From CAYTZH01 sp964442285 (GTDB lineage: Bacteria > Myxococcota_A > UBA9160 > JAFDET01), in assembly GCA_964442285.1 (NCBI GenBank), contig CAYTZH010000019.1, forward strand, positions 1-64,000: DNA of 64,000 bases. Reading direction: 5' to 3'. The translations under genes were made by a program, and so were the position numbers. Below the pieces are notes generated by a model that was not told the origin of the DNA, made no database searches, and saw only the letters and a list, made by a program, of their open reading frames with translations. The first letter of the stretch is position 1. Every line of letters begins with the position of its first letter. This document shows, one piece after another, positions 15,417 through 24,183 of the stretch.

Positions 15417-17485
15417 ACGCGCCACGCCTCGCCCTCGGCCAGCAGCCGGAAGCGGGCCGGGTCGGCCGCCATCCAGGCGGCCTCGGGCGGCCAGGGTCGC
15501 TGCACGAAGACCACGTCCGGCGCGCGCTCGTGCAGGTGGCGGCGCCAGGCGGCCGGGTCCGGCGCGGCCCGACGGACGAAATCGGGCTGGCGGGGCCGGC
15601 TCTCGTCGTTCACCGGAACATACGTGAGCGTGTGCTGGAGGCGGCGGCCCAGCAGCGGGTAGCCGAACCAGCTCTGGCCGCGGTGGTCCCAGCCGCCGGT
15701 GAGGGCCACGCGGCGTCCGTCCTCCAGGCCGTCGACGAAGCGCCAGCCGTCGACGAAGTCCCGGGGGATGGCGTGAAGGTCGCTGCGCCGGCGCCAGCCT
15801 TCGAAGCGGCCCTCGGCGCGGAGGGCGTCCAGCGCGACGACGCCGACGCCAGCCGCGGCCAGCGCTGTGCCGAGCGCGACGCGACGCCCGGTGGCGCCCA
15901 GGCGCAGCCCCGTCGCCCCGAATGCTGCGGCCGCGACCGCGGCCGCAGCGAGCGCCCCGAGCACCACCGGGTAGTCCCGGGCCGTGGTGGCGTCGACGTG
16001 AAGGAGGTTCCAGACCCCGAAGGCGGCGAGCGCGGCGCGCAGGGCGGGCGCGGCGCGGGAGGCGGCCAGCGCCGGCAGGGCGGCCACCGCCAGCAGGCCC
16101 AGATACGGCGCCAGGAAGCGGACCGGGGTGCCGGGCCAGAACCGGCGCACCACGGCCGGGAAGCCCGAGCCCGGCCCGTAGAAGACCAGGGCCCCGGCGG
16201 CGCCGAGAGCGAGGAGCAGCGCGATCGCGCCCCGCACGCGGCGGCCGCCTGGACCGACGAGCCCGGCCAGCGCCAGCGGCAGGCACAGCAGGAAGCCCGG
16301 GCCCGCGGTGGTGGGGGTTCGCCAGTCCGGGTAGTAGCCGAAGGTCTGGATCAGCTGGAAGAGGTCCTGGCTGCGGGCGCCCGGCCCGGTCTCGGCCAGC
16401 ACCATGGCGTTGTAGGGCGAGCCGGCCAGCAGGGTGCGTCCCGCGAGCGCGAGCTCGAGGGGGTAGATCGGGTTGCCGGCGGCGAAGGCGTTGAGGACGT
16501 ACTGGCGGGCGCCGAGGGCGAGCACCAGGGCGGCGCCGGCGACCAGCCCGGGCAGGGCGGCAGGGCCCGCGCGCCGCAGCGCGCCGAAGGCCACCACCGC
16601 GCTGAGGAGCCCCGCCAGGGGCAGGGCGGTGAACTTGGTGCCCAGGGCCAGCCCGATGCCCGCACAGGCCGCCAGGACGTCGGCCCGCCCGCCGCCGGCG
16701 AGGACGCGCACCGCGAAGAGTGTCGCGCCGGTGAGAGCGGCGAAGCCCAGCACGTCCACGTTCTGGGTGCTGGCGTAGGCGAGCAGGCACGGCGCGCTGC
16801 AGGTGAAGGCGGCGGCGAGCAGGGCGTCGCCGCGGTGCGCGTGGAGCTGACGCGCCAGTGCGTAGAGCGCGAGGCCGCCCAGGGCCAGCAGGGGCGGGCT
16901 CGCCAGGCCCACCAGCAGGTCGCCCCGGAACGGCAGCATCCAGGCCGAGATCAGGATCTCCCCGTTCTTGGGGAAGTGGGCGTAGTGGTCCATGACGAAG
17001 GGTGCGTGGAAGGGCGCGAGGGTGCCGCTCTGGACGAAGCCGGCCGCCATGACCAGGTGGTAGGTGAGGGCGTCCCAGGCAAGCGGTGGCCAGGCCAGCG
17101 CCCGGTGGAGCACCAGGACAAGCACCGGGGCCGCGACGGCGAAGGCCACCGGGCCCCAGGGTGCGTGTCCGGTGCGTCGGGTGGCGCGGCGCAGGGCAAG
17201 GCGCTCGCCCGGCAGCCGGCGCGGGTCCCGCAGCAGGGCGCGGGCGCCGGCGGCGAGCCCCAGGCTGGCGGCGAGCAGCGGGAAGCGCTGCCAGGCGCCG
17301 ACCGCCCCGAGGGCCTGGGCCAGCAGCACGACGCTCGCGATCGCGGCCAGGCCCCAGGCCACCAGGCGCACCGAGACGGGCGCCGTGGCGAAGCCGCGCC
17401 AGGCGACCCGATGGGTGGCGTCCGCCAGCGCTCCCGCGATGCCGAGGAGGACGAGCAGCCCGACGACCGGCGCGAAGGGCGACAC
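15347..17485 (-). CDS. Polytopic membrane protein, GT-C/oligosaccharyltransferase-like
   Basis: A 712-residue integral membrane protein with many helices. It has an early loop WDALTYHLVMAAGFVQSGTLAP, an HFPKNGEI segment and a C-terminal soluble tail, a layout seen in dolichyl-phosphate-mannose-type GT-C proteins. Substrate unknown. The tail (APTSSASSSAAGAPS) overlaps the end of the convergent gene by 70 bp, an unusually long overlap here. The real C-terminus may function without it. Its 5' side abuts a repeat array and the assembly gap. Confidence 0.65.
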   Translation of the reverse strand: MSPFAPVVGLLVLLGIAGALADATHRVAWRGFATAPVSVRLVAWGLAAIASVVLLAQALGAVGAWQRFPLLAASLGLAAGARALLRDPRRLPGERLALRRATRRTGHAPWGPVAFAVAAPVLVLVLHRALAWPPLAWDALTYHLVMAAGFVQSGTLAPFHAPFVMDHYAHFPKNGEILISAWMLPFRGDLLVGLASPPLLALGGLALYALARQLHAHRGDALLAAAFTCSAPCLLAYASTQNVDVLGFAALTGATLFAVRVLAGGGRADVLAACAGIGLALGTKFTALPLAGLLSAVVAFGALRRAGPAALPGLVAGAALVLALGARQYVLNAFAAGNPIYPLELALAGRTLLAGSPYNAMVLAETGPGARSQDLFQLIQTFGYYPDWRTPTTAGPGFLLCLPLALAGLVGPGGRRVRGAIALLLALGAAGALVFYGPGSGFPAVVRRFWPGTPVRFLAPYLGLLAVAALPALAASRAAPALRAALAAFGVWNLLHVDATTARDYPVVLGALAAAAVAAAAFGATGLRLGATGRRVALGTALAAAGVGVVALDALRAEGRFEGWRRRSDLHAIPRDFVDGWRFVDGLEDGRRVALTGGWDHRGQSWFGYPLLGRRLQHTLTYVPVNDESRPRQPDFVRRAAPDPAAWRRHLHERAPDVVFVQRPWPPEAAWMAADPARFRLLAEGEAWRVYAPTSSASSSAAGAPSATPRRR

Positions 17486-17528
17486 CGCGGCAGGCTAGGA
17501 CACGGTGCGCTCCGCCGCATGGCCGGCC

Positions 17529-17713
17529 GCGGCCGGTCAAGGGCCACCCGCGGCCGGTCAAGGGCCACCCGCGGCCGGTCAAGGGCCACCCGCGGCCGGT
17601 CANNNNNNNNNNNNNNNNNNNNNNNNNNNNNNNNNNNNNNNNNNNNNNNNNNNNNNNNNNNNNNNNNNNNNNNNNNNNNNNNNNNNNNNNNNNNNNNNNN
17701 NNAGGGCCACCCG
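17529..17713. repeat. 21-bp tandem repeat interrupted by the assembly gap
   Basis: Three full copies and part of a fourth of a 21-bp unit beginning GCGGCCGGTCAAGGGCCAC run into the run of N. The same phase resumes after it (AGGGCCACCCGCG). The array therefore continues across the gap and its true copy number is unknown. It lies between divergent genes (starts at 17485 and 17761). Confidence 0.9.
17603..17702. other. Assembly gap (100 N)
   Basis: Exactly 100 N, the conventional placeholder for a gap of unknown length. It sits inside the 21-bp repeat array, which likely caused the break. Confidence 0.99.
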
Positions 17714-17760
17714 CGCCGGGCCCGCAGTTGGACTACGCTGCCGCCCCGAAGGAGGCGCGC

Positions 17761-18450
17761 ATGGGTCTGTCGGTGGTCATTCCCGCCTACAACGAGGTCA
17801 CGACCCTCGAGCACGTGGTCGCGGCGGTGCGGGACTCGGGGGTTCCGGACCTCGAGATCATCATCGTGGACGACGCCTCGACCGACGGCACCCGCGATCT
17901 CCTGCGCACCAAGCTCGAGGACCGGGTCGAGCGGGTGATCTACCACGAGCAGAACCAGGGCAAGGGCGCCGCGCTCCGCACGGGCTTCGGGGCCGCCACG
18001 CGGGACTTCGTGATCGTCCAGGACGCGGACCTGGAGTACGACCCCCAGGAGTACCCGAAGCTGCTCGCGCCCCTGGAGTCCGGCCGGGCCGACGTGGTCT
18101 TCGGCTCGCGCTTCGCCGGCGGCGAGTCCCATCGGGTGCTCTACTTCTGGCACTCGGTGGCCAACAAGGGCCTGACTCTGCTCTCCAACATCTTCACGAA
18201 CCTGAACCTCACGGACATGGAGGTCTGCTACAAGGTCTTCCGCCGGGAGATCATCCAGCAGATCCGCATCGAGGAGGATCGCTTCGGGTTCGAGCCCGAG
18301 ATCACCGCGAAGGTCGCGCGGCTGCGCTGCCGCGTGTACGAGGTGGGCATCTCCTACGCCGGCCGGACCTACGAGGAGGGCAAGAAGATCGGCTGGCGCG
18401 ACGGCATCCGCGCCGTCTGGTGCATCCTCAAGTACAACCTCCTCCGTTGA
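17761..18450 (+). CDS. Family 2 glycosyltransferase (DPM1/polyprenyl-phosphate type)
   Basis: A 229-residue GT2 enzyme. It shows SVVIPAYNE, the nucleotide-sugar DDASTDGT, the DXD-like QDADLEYDP, FGSRFAGG and the QNQGKGAAL loop. This form usually charges polyprenyl phosphate with a sugar for GT-C enzymes, and two GT-C-like proteins lie next to it. No membrane tail is present. The ATG follows GAAGGAGG. Its stop overlaps the next gene (TTGA). Confidence 0.85.
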   Translation: MGLSVVIPAYNEVTTLEHVVAAVRDSGVPDLEIIIVDDASTDGTRDLLRTKLEDRVERVIYHEQNQGKGAALRTGFGAATRDFVIVQDADLEYDPQEYPKLLAPLESGRADVVFGSRFAGGESHRVLYFWHSVANKGLTLLSNIFTNLNLTDMEVCYKVFRREIIQQIRIEEDRFGFEPEITAKVARLRCRVYEVGISYAGRTYEEGKKIGWRDGIRAVWCILKYNLLR

Positions 18451-19763
18451 ACGCCCCCGCGGCGACCCCTCGGCTCCGCCGCTGGCAGGGTCTCACGGTC
18501 GCCCTGCTCGTGGTGGGCTATGCGGGCTACTACCTCTGCCGCTCGAACTTCTCGGTGGCGCTTCCGCTGATCCTCGACGACCTGGAGGCGACCGGCCTCG
18601 ACCGCGCCGACGCGGTTCAGCGCATGGGCCTGGTGGCGTCGATCGGTGTGCTCGCCTATGCCGGGGGCAAGTTCGGGAGCGGCGCCCTGGCCGACTTCTT
18701 CGGCGGCCGCCTGAACTTCCTCGCGGGCATGCTCGGCTCCGTGGGCTTCACGCTGCTCTTCGCCGCCGGCGGCTCGGTGCCCTTCTTCACCCTGGCCTGG
18801 GCGGGCAATCGGCTGGTCCAGTCCATGGGCTGGGTGGGCATGGTGAAGATCACCTCGCGGTGGTTCTCGTTCTCGCGCTATGGCACGGTGATGGGCATCA
18901 TCAGCCTGAGCTTCCTGTTCGGCGACGCCGCCGCGCGTCGCTTCATGGCCGCGCTGATCGGCGCCGGCCTCGGCTGGTCGCAGGTGTTCGTCGTCACCGC
19001 CGCCTGTCTGGCGATTCTGCTGGGGATGAGCGCGCTGCTGCTGCGCGAGTCGCCGGGGGCCCTCGGCGAGGCCGAGCCCGAGGCGGCGCCCGGGAACCTG
19101 TTCGGGGCCGACGGCCAGGATCCCCGGCCCGCGGGCCTGCGCGCGCTGCTGGGTCCGCTGCTGCGCAGTCCGGCGTTCGGCCTGGTGTGCGCACTCTCCC
19201 TGGGCTGCACCCTGCTGCGCGAGTCGTTCAACACCTGGATCCCCACCTACTTCACCGACGCCGTGGGGCTCAGCCAGGCCGATGCCGCGGCCCAGAGCGC
19301 CTGGTTCCCGTTCTTCGGCGGCGTCTCGGTGCTCGTGGCCGGCTACGCCAGCGACCGCCTGGGTCGCGGGGGGCGCGCCCTCGTCATCACGGGCGGGCTC
19401 GCCGCCGCAGCGGCCGCGCTCGGCCTGCTCGGCGGGCTCGGCGCGGCGGCCACGCCGACGGCCGCCGTCGCCCTCGTCGCCGCGGTGGGCTTCCTGCTGA
19501 TCGGTCCCTACTCCTACCTGGCCGGCGCCATCGCGCTGGACTTCGGGGGCAAGCGCGGCAGCGCCACGGCGTGTGGCATCATCGACGGCGTGGGATACCT
19601 GGGCGGCGTTCTCGCGGGGGGCGGCGTGGCGCGGCTCTCGGCGACCCTCGGCTGGTCCGGGGCCTTCACGGGCCTGGCGCTGGTGGCGGCCGCCTCGAGC
19701 GCCGCCGGCGCCGTGTTCCTGTGGGACCAGCGCCGCGTCCCCGCCCGGGCGGCGACGTCGTGA
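18447..19763 (+). CDS. MFS transporter of the GlpT/UhpT (organophosphate) type
   Basis: A 438-residue 12-helix MFS protein starting with TTG in a TTGA overlap with the glycosyltransferase. GYAGYYLCRSNFSVALPLI near the N-terminus and AGGKFGSGALADFFGGR match the organophosphate:phosphate antiporter branch (GlpT, UhpT, PgtP). Since a PhnZ-like gene overlaps its stop and two phosphonate-linked genes converge on it, I infer import of a phosphonate or other organophosphate. The cargo is unproven. Confidence 0.78.
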   Translation: MNAPAATPRLRRWQGLTVALLVVGYAGYYLCRSNFSVALPLILDDLEATGLDRADAVQRMGLVASIGVLAYAGGKFGSGALADFFGGRLNFLAGMLGSVGFTLLFAAGGSVPFFTLAWAGNRLVQSMGWVGMVKITSRWFSFSRYGTVMGIISLSFLFGDAAARRFMAALIGAGLGWSQVFVVTAACLAILLGMSALLLRESPGALGEAEPEAAPGNLFGADGQDPRPAGLRALLGPLLRSPAFGLVCALSLGCTLLRESFNTWIPTYFTDAVGLSQADAAAQSAWFPFFGGVSVLVAGYASDRLGRGGRALVITGGLAAAAAALGLLGGLGAAATPTAAVALVAAVGFLLIGPYSYLAGAIALDFGGKRGSATACGIIDGVGYLGGVLAGGGVARLSATLGWSGAFTGLALVAAASSAAGAVFLWDQRRVPARAATS

Positions 19764-20302
19764 GCGAGGCCTACGCGGAGATCCGCGGCCTGTTCGACCG
19801 CCACGGCGCCCGCGCCTACACCGAGGAGCCCGTCTCCCAGCGCGACCACGCCCTGCAGACCGCGGCCCTGGCGGTGGCCGACGCCGCGACGCCCGCCCTG
19901 GTGGTCGCCGCGCTCGTCCACGACGTGGGTCACCTCCTGCTGGGCATGGGCGAGGACCGCACGCGCGACCGCTTCCACGAGGCCGAGGGCGCGGCCTGGC
20001 TCCGACGCTTCTTCGACCGCGACGTCACCGATCCCGTCGCCCAGCACGTGGCCGCCAAGCGCTACCTGTGCGCCGTCGAGCCCGCGTACGCGGCGGGACT
20101 CTCCGACGTCTCCACCCATACCCTGGCGCTCCAGGGCGGGGTCTTCGGGTCGGAGGCCGCGCGCCGCTTCGAGCAGGGGCCCCACTGGCGCGAGGCGGTG
20201 CGGCTGCGGCGCTGGGACGACGCCGCCAAGGTGCCCGGGCTCGCGGTGCCGGCGCTCGACGCCTACGCCGACGCCATCGCGACCTGCGTCCGGCGCCCCT
20301 AG
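19760..20302 (+). CDS. phnZ: PhnZ-like HD-domain phosphonate oxygenase
   Basis: A 180-residue HD protein starting with GTG, overlapping the MFS stop. It carries His30 (SQRDHALQ), the HD pair at 54-55 in ALVHDVGHLL, His58, His73, AAKRYLC and RRWDDAAK, the pattern of di-iron PhnZ. In PhnZ this fold cleaves the C-P bond of 2-amino-1-hydroxyethylphosphonate to glycine and phosphate. Tyr20 and Glu23 (AYTEE) match the mobile active-site Tyr/Glu pair of that family. The usual 2-oxoglutarate dioxygenase partner PhnY is absent nearby, so the substrate may differ. It shares its stop (CTAG) with the convergent hydrolase. Confidence 0.75.
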   Translation: MSEAYAEIRGLFDRHGARAYTEEPVSQRDHALQTAALAVADAATPALVVAALVHDVGHLLLGMGEDRTRDRFHEAEGAAWLRRFFDRDVTDPVAQHVAAKRYLCAVEPAYAAGLSDVSTHTLALQGGVFGSEAARRFEQGPHWREAVRLRRWDDAAKVPGLAVPALDAYADAIATCVRRP

Positions 20303-20988
20303 AGGCCGACCAGGGCCGGCACGTCGGCGGCGCACGCCACCAGATGGGTATGGGGGCAGGCGGCGAGCTGCACCGCCGTGTGGCTTCCGCTGCAGACGCC
20401 CACCACCAGGCCGCAGCCGGCCCGGGTGCCCTCCTCCAGGTCCGCGGGCGTGTCGCCCACCTTGGCGACGCGACCCGGCTCGGCCAGGTCGAGCCGCTGC
20501 ATGAGCGCCCGGATCATGTCCGGGTGGGGGCGACCGCGGGCGACCTCGTCGCTCGCGATCCAGGCGTCGAGGGTCGGGCCCACCGCCCAGCCCAGGCGCG
20601 CGAGCACGGCCCCGGCGATGCCGCGGTCGAAGCCGGTGTCGAGGGCCACCCGGACGCCGCCGGCGCGCAGGCGCGCGAAGGCGGCGGCGCTGCCCGGGAT
20701 CTCGCCCACGTCGGGCGCGTTCTCGTAGTGGTCGAGCATGCGCCGACGGAAGTCGGCGTGGAGGGCGCCGATCCGGGGGGCCAGCGCCTCCGCCCGGGAC
20801 GAGGTCGCCACCAGCCGGGCGAGGGCCTCGGGCTTGGGCAGCCCCATCACGGCGTCCACGGCGGCCGGCGCGGCCTCCACGCCCTCCGCGGCGAGGGCCT
20901 CCCGCAGACAGCGCGAGACGCCGCCGCCCTCGTCGCGCACCGTCGTGCCGGCCATGTCGAACACCACCAGGTCGACGTCGGCACTCAC
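20299..20988 (-). CDS. Phosphonatase-like HAD hydrolase (PhnX-like)
   Basis: A 229-residue HAD hydrolase starting with GTG at 20988. Motif I VVFDMAGTTV (nucleophile Asp11, then Ala13) resembles phosphonoacetaldehyde hydrolase PhnX rather than ordinary DxD phosphatases. The cap carries MGLPKPEAL, with Lys52 where PhnX has its Schiff-base lysine. Motif III/IV is KVGDTPADLEEG. It is probably a phosphonatase-like enzyme paired with the FAD oxidoreductase, whose stop overlaps its start. A true PhnX or a close relative with another substrate are both possible. Confidence 0.75.
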   Translation of the reverse strand: MSADVDLVVFDMAGTTVRDEGGGVSRCLREALAAEGVEAAPAAVDAVMGLPKPEALARLVATSSRAEALAPRIGALHADFRRRMLDHYENAPDVGEIPGSAAAFARLRAGGVRVALDTGFDRGIAGAVLARLGWAVGPTLDAWIASDEVARGRPHPDMIRALMQRLDLAEPGRVAKVGDTPADLEEGTRAGCGLVVGVCSGSHTAVQLAACPHTHLVACAADVPALVGL

Positions 20989-22115
20989 GACATGGCCTCC
21001 ACCACCTGCTCGGCCAGCCCGAACGAGAGGGTCATGCCGGCGCCGCCGACGCCGGTCACCACCACGGCGCCGGGCGCCGGGTGACCGATCCACCAGGGCG
21101 CGTCCGGGCACTTCGCGTAGATCCCGTGCCAGCGCTCGGTCACCCGCAGGCCGGGCACGCGCAGGAACCCGGCCAGGTAGTCGAGGATCAGCGCCTCGAT
21201 CTCCACGCGGTCGAAGGGCGCGATGGCGTCGCCGTACTCGTGGGAGTCGCCCAGCACCAGCTCGCCGCGGCCGTTCTGGCTGGCCATGACGTGGATCCCG
21301 AAGCGGTCGAGGTCCGGAGACTCCCGGGCGACCCGGGCGCGCAGGGCCGGGAGGCTCGGGCAGTCCGCGAAGGCTTCGTAGTGGCGGAGGGTCAGGCCTC
21401 CGGCCAGCATGGGTCCGAGCTTCCAGTCCGGTGCGGGCGGCGCGGCGCGGAGCATCTGGAGCTTGCAGCGCAGGAGCCCCGCCGCGGCGAGGGCTTGCGG
21501 GAAGAGCGGTCCGCCCTCGTCGCCGGGACAGACGAAGAGGCGCTCCGCCCACCAGCGCTCCCCGCCGGCCTCGAGGAAGGGAGGCTCCCAGGCCCGGACC
21601 GTCCGACCCGCGACGAGGCGCACGCCGTGCTCGCGGGCCAGCCAGTCCGGCAGCCGGGACACCACCTCGCGCGGATCGACGCACGTCTCCCAGGGGCTCC
21701 AGAGGGCGGCGCGCAGCCCCTTGGGCTCGAGGGCCGGGGCGCGCGCCAGGGCGGCGGGGGCGTCGAGCAGGCGACCCTCCGGATGCCGGGGGGCGAACTC
21801 TTCGAGCACCGCGGCCTCGTCCTCCCGGTAGGCCAGATGGAGGGAGCCGCAGCGCGCGTGCCAGAGCTTCGCGGCGGTGAGCACCTCCTGCCAGAGGGCG
21901 AGGCTGCGAAGGGCCAGTTCGCGGCGCTCGCCGGCGGGCTGGCCCACCGGCCAGAGCATCCCGAAGTTCCGGATCGAGGCGCCCTGGGCCCGCGGGCTCC
22001 CCTCGAACACGGCGACGCGTCGGCCCCGGCGCGCCAGGTGCCAGGCGTGGGCCAGGCCCAGGATCCCGGCGCCCACCACGGCGTCATCGCAGCGCTGCTC
22101 GGCGTCCACGGCCAA
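20985..22115 (-). CDS. FAD-dependent amine oxidoreductase of the phosphonate-associated type
   Basis: A 376-residue DadA-like flavoprotein. The FAD-binding GAGILGLAHAWHLARRG follows about 15 residues of leader, and the C-terminal GVGGAGMTLSFGLAE closes the FAD site. Members found beside phosphonatase-like hydrolases are thought to oxidise aminoethylphosphonates or their N-methyl forms to the aldehyde for C-P cleavage. The start is taken as TTG 22115. GTG 22109 is equally possible, while the farther upstream ATG at 22298 adds a non-family leader and overlaps a divergent gene. It overlaps the hydrolase by 4 nt. Confidence 0.78.
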   Translation of the reverse strand: MAVDAEQRCDDAVVGAGILGLAHAWHLARRGRRVAVFEGSPRAQGASIRNFGMLWPVGQPAGERRELALRSLALWQEVLTAAKLWHARCGSLHLAYREDEAAVLEEFAPRHPEGRLLDAPAALARAPALEPKGLRAALWSPWETCVDPREVVSRLPDWLAREHGVRLVAGRTVRAWEPPFLEAGGERWWAERLFVCPGDEGGPLFPQALAAAGLLRCKLQMLRAAPPAPDWKLGPMLAGGLTLRHYEAFADCPSLPALRARVARESPDLDRFGIHVMASQNGRGELVLGDSHEYGDAIAPFDRVEIEALILDYLAGFLRVPGLRVTERWHGIYAKCPDAPWWIGHPAPGAVVVTGVGGAGMTLSFGLAEQVVEAMS

Positions 22116-22206
22116 GCAGCGTATCCCACGCCGCCCGCCGCCGCGCCCGCGCCGGGGCCCTTGACGGGGGTGGGCCTGTTCAGGCATTAGAACCCCGGGG
22201 GTTCGA

Positions 22207-23103
22207 TTGCGACTGCTCTTGACGATCGCCGTGATCGGGGCCGCGTTCTTCGTGGGCGCCGTCATGCTGTCCAGCGAGCTGGGCGGCGAGGTGGTCACCC
22301 TCCAGACCGAGGACGAGGAGGGCCGGCTCCACGAGACCTCGCTCTGGATCGTCGACTACGAGGGCCGCCCGTGGCTGCGGGCGGGCAGCTCCGACAGCGC
22401 CTGGTACCGGCGCGTCCTCGAGAATCGGGAGATCACCCTGATCCGGGCCGGGCAGGAGGAGCGCTACCGTGCGGTCCCGGTGCCGCAGAAGACCCGGGAG
22501 ATCAACGGCCTCATGGCCCGCGACTACGGGCTCGCCGACCAGATCGTGGGCATGATCCGCAGCGACAAGTCGGTGGCGATCCGCCTGGATCCGCCGGTCG
22601 CGCTGCTGCCCTTCCTGGGCGACGTCCCGGAGACCGAGCCGGAGACCGGGGCCGAGCTCGCCGCCGAATCGGAGGGCGAGGCCGAGCTGGAGACCGCGGG
22701 CGAGCTGGAGGGCGCGGTCGAGACCGAGATGGAGACCGCGGCCGAGCTGGAGGGCGAGTCGCAGACCGAGGCCGGGACGGGGACCGGGTCGGAGACGGCG
22801 CCGGACGCCGACGGCGACGCCGAGGCCGCCCCGGAGAGCGACGCCCCCGACCCCGGGTCCGACCCCGCAACTGGGACGCCCGCCGGAGCAGAGGGGACGC
22901 CCGCCGGAGCAGAGGGGACGCCCGCCGGAGCAGAGGGGACGCCTGAGGAAGCCGCTATCGAGCCGGAGCCCGCGGCCGCCAGGCCCGCGGAGCCCGAGTC
23001 CGACGAATCCGCCGACCCCGAACCCGAACCCGACGAATCCGCCGACCCCGAACCCGAACCCGACGAATCCGCCGACCCCGAGCCCGTCGACCCCGCGCCC
23101 TAG
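22207..23103 (+). CDS. Membrane-anchored split-barrel-like protein with acidic repeat tail
   Basis: A 298-residue protein. It has an N-terminal membrane helix (RLLLTIAVIGAAFFVGAVM), then about 90 residues resembling deazaflavin/FMN-binding split-barrel proteins (VTLQTEDEEGRLHETSLWIVD ... WYRRVLENREITL). From about residue 140 it becomes an acidic low-complexity tail of E/T, TPAGAEG x3 and ESADPEPEPD repeats. Start is TTG at 22207. Function unknown. It shares a CTAG stop with the convergent gene. Confidence 0.65.
   Translation: MRLLLTIAVIGAAFFVGAVMLSSELGGEVVTLQTEDEEGRLHETSLWIVDYEGRPWLRAGSSDSAWYRRVLENREITLIRAGQEERYRAVPVPQKTREINGLMARDYGLADQIVGMIRSDKSVAIRLDPPVALLPFLGDVPETEPETGAELAAESEGEAELETAGELEGAVETEMETAAELEGESQTEAGTGTGSETAPDADGDAEAAPESDAPDPGSDPATGTPAGAEGTPAGAEGTPAGAEGTPEEAAIEPEPAAARPAEPESDESADPEPEPDESADPEPEPDESADPEPVDPAP
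22873..22943. repeat. 21-bp in-frame tandem repeat
   Basis: Three copies plus 8 nt of a 21-bp unit starting GGGACGCCCGCCGGAGCAGA, encoding TPAGAEG repeats in the acidic tail of the host gene. Confidence 0.9.
23001..23083. repeat. 30-bp in-frame tandem repeat
   Basis: Two full copies and a partial third of a 30-bp unit starting CGACGAATCCGCCGACCCCG, encoding DESADPEPEP repeats at the protein's C-terminus. Confidence 0.9.
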
Positions 23104-24173
23104 GCCGGATCCTCCAGCAGGGCCAGCGCGGCGGGGGCCACCGCCTTCGCCCAGGCCAGCGAGCCCGACACCGTCAGGTGACAGACGTCGTTGAAGAGGT
23201 CCCGCCGTCGCGGCAGCGACCGATCCAGGTCCACGAGCGCGACACCCGACGCCGCGGCCAGCTCCCGCAGCACCTCGTTGTGGGCGTCGACGGCGGCCCG
23301 CACGTGCTCGGGCAGCCCCCAGAGCTCCGTCTCCGTGTGGTGGAGCACGTAGCCGGCGCCGTGCTCCCGGAAGCGCTCCAGGCTGTAGCCGTCGGGCCAG
23401 TGGGTGGCGAAGGTAACGAGCAGGAGCGGCTCCCCGCGCACCTCGGCCCGGGCGATCAGCGCCGCCAGATTCTCCCGGAACGAGGCCGGCGTCTTGAGGT
23501 CGCCGCCCTCGGCGAGCCACTCGGCCCGCGGCCGATGGGTGGGGAGCGAGACGAGCCGCCCCGCCCGCAGCCCGAGGGTGTCGCGCAGCCAGCCGGCGGC
23601 GAAGGGCAGGGCCGTCCAGGGCAGGGATCGCTCCCGGGCGGCGGCGTTGGCCTCGCGGTACCAGGAGTAGTGGCCGTAATCCGCCTCGTAGAACGCACGT
23701 GGCACGTTGTTGGCGCGCGCCTCGTTGATGCCGTGGTAGACGACGACCAGGTCGTAGGGCGGGACGTCCAGGGCCGTGTACTTGAGCAGGCTGTCCCGGG
23801 ACGTGTGGGCCGGCTCCGCCAGGTTCCGCATGTGGATCTCGGCCGGGGTGGCGAGGGCGAGCTCCTCCCGCAGGGCGACCTCTACGGCCCCCCACTTCGG
23901 GTGCAGCGCAGAGCCGCCCAGCATCAGCACGCTGAGCGCCTCCGGCGGCGGCGGGTACCTCCGGGCCCGCCGCAGCTCCCGGTAGAAGTGGTCCAGGGGC
24001 TTCGGGTCGAGGGCTGTCGCCACGCAGCCCCCGAGACCCTCGCAGTCGCCGGGCAGGTTGCGCACCACGAGCACCCGGGCGGCGCACTCGACGAGCAGCA
24101 GGTTGAAGAGCACGAAGGCCGTGGCGAGGGCGAGGCGCCCCGCCGGAGAGCGCGCCGGCGCCGAGGCTTCCAT
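23100..24173 (-). CDS. Membrane-anchored SGNH/GDSL-like hydrolase
   Basis: A 357-residue protein with an N-terminal membrane helix (LALATAFVLFNLLLVE) and an SGNH fold. Block I appears as LMLGGSA, block III as YHGINEA and block V as NDVCHLT (Asp and His). This suggests an extracytoplasmic esterase or O-acyl modifying enzyme. The ATG at 24173 (MEASAPARS) lies 10 nt after the upstream gene's stop. A start at 24212 would overlap that gene and add 13 charged residues. Confidence 0.72.
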   Translation of the reverse strand: MEASAPARSPAGRLALATAFVLFNLLLVECAARVLVVRNLPGDCEGLGGCVATALDPKPLDHFYRELRRARRYPPPPEALSVLMLGGSALHPKWGAVEVALREELALATPAEIHMRNLAEPAHTSRDSLLKYTALDVPPYDLVVVYHGINEARANNVPRAFYEADYGHYSWYREANAAARERSLPWTALPFAAGWLRDTLGLRAGRLVSLPTHRPRAEWLAEGGDLKTPASFRENLAALIARAEVRGEPLLLVTFATHWPDGYSLERFREHGAGYVLHHTETELWGLPEHVRAAVDAHNEVLRELAAASGVALVDLDRSLPRRRDLFNDVCHLTVSGSLAWAKAVAPAALALLEDPA

Positions 24174-24183
24174 GGCGCGGACT

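Noticed and set aside
17529..23083. Short tandem repeats considered as CRISPR arrays.
   Set aside because: The units are directly joined without unique spacers, two of them are in coding frames, and no cas genes are near.
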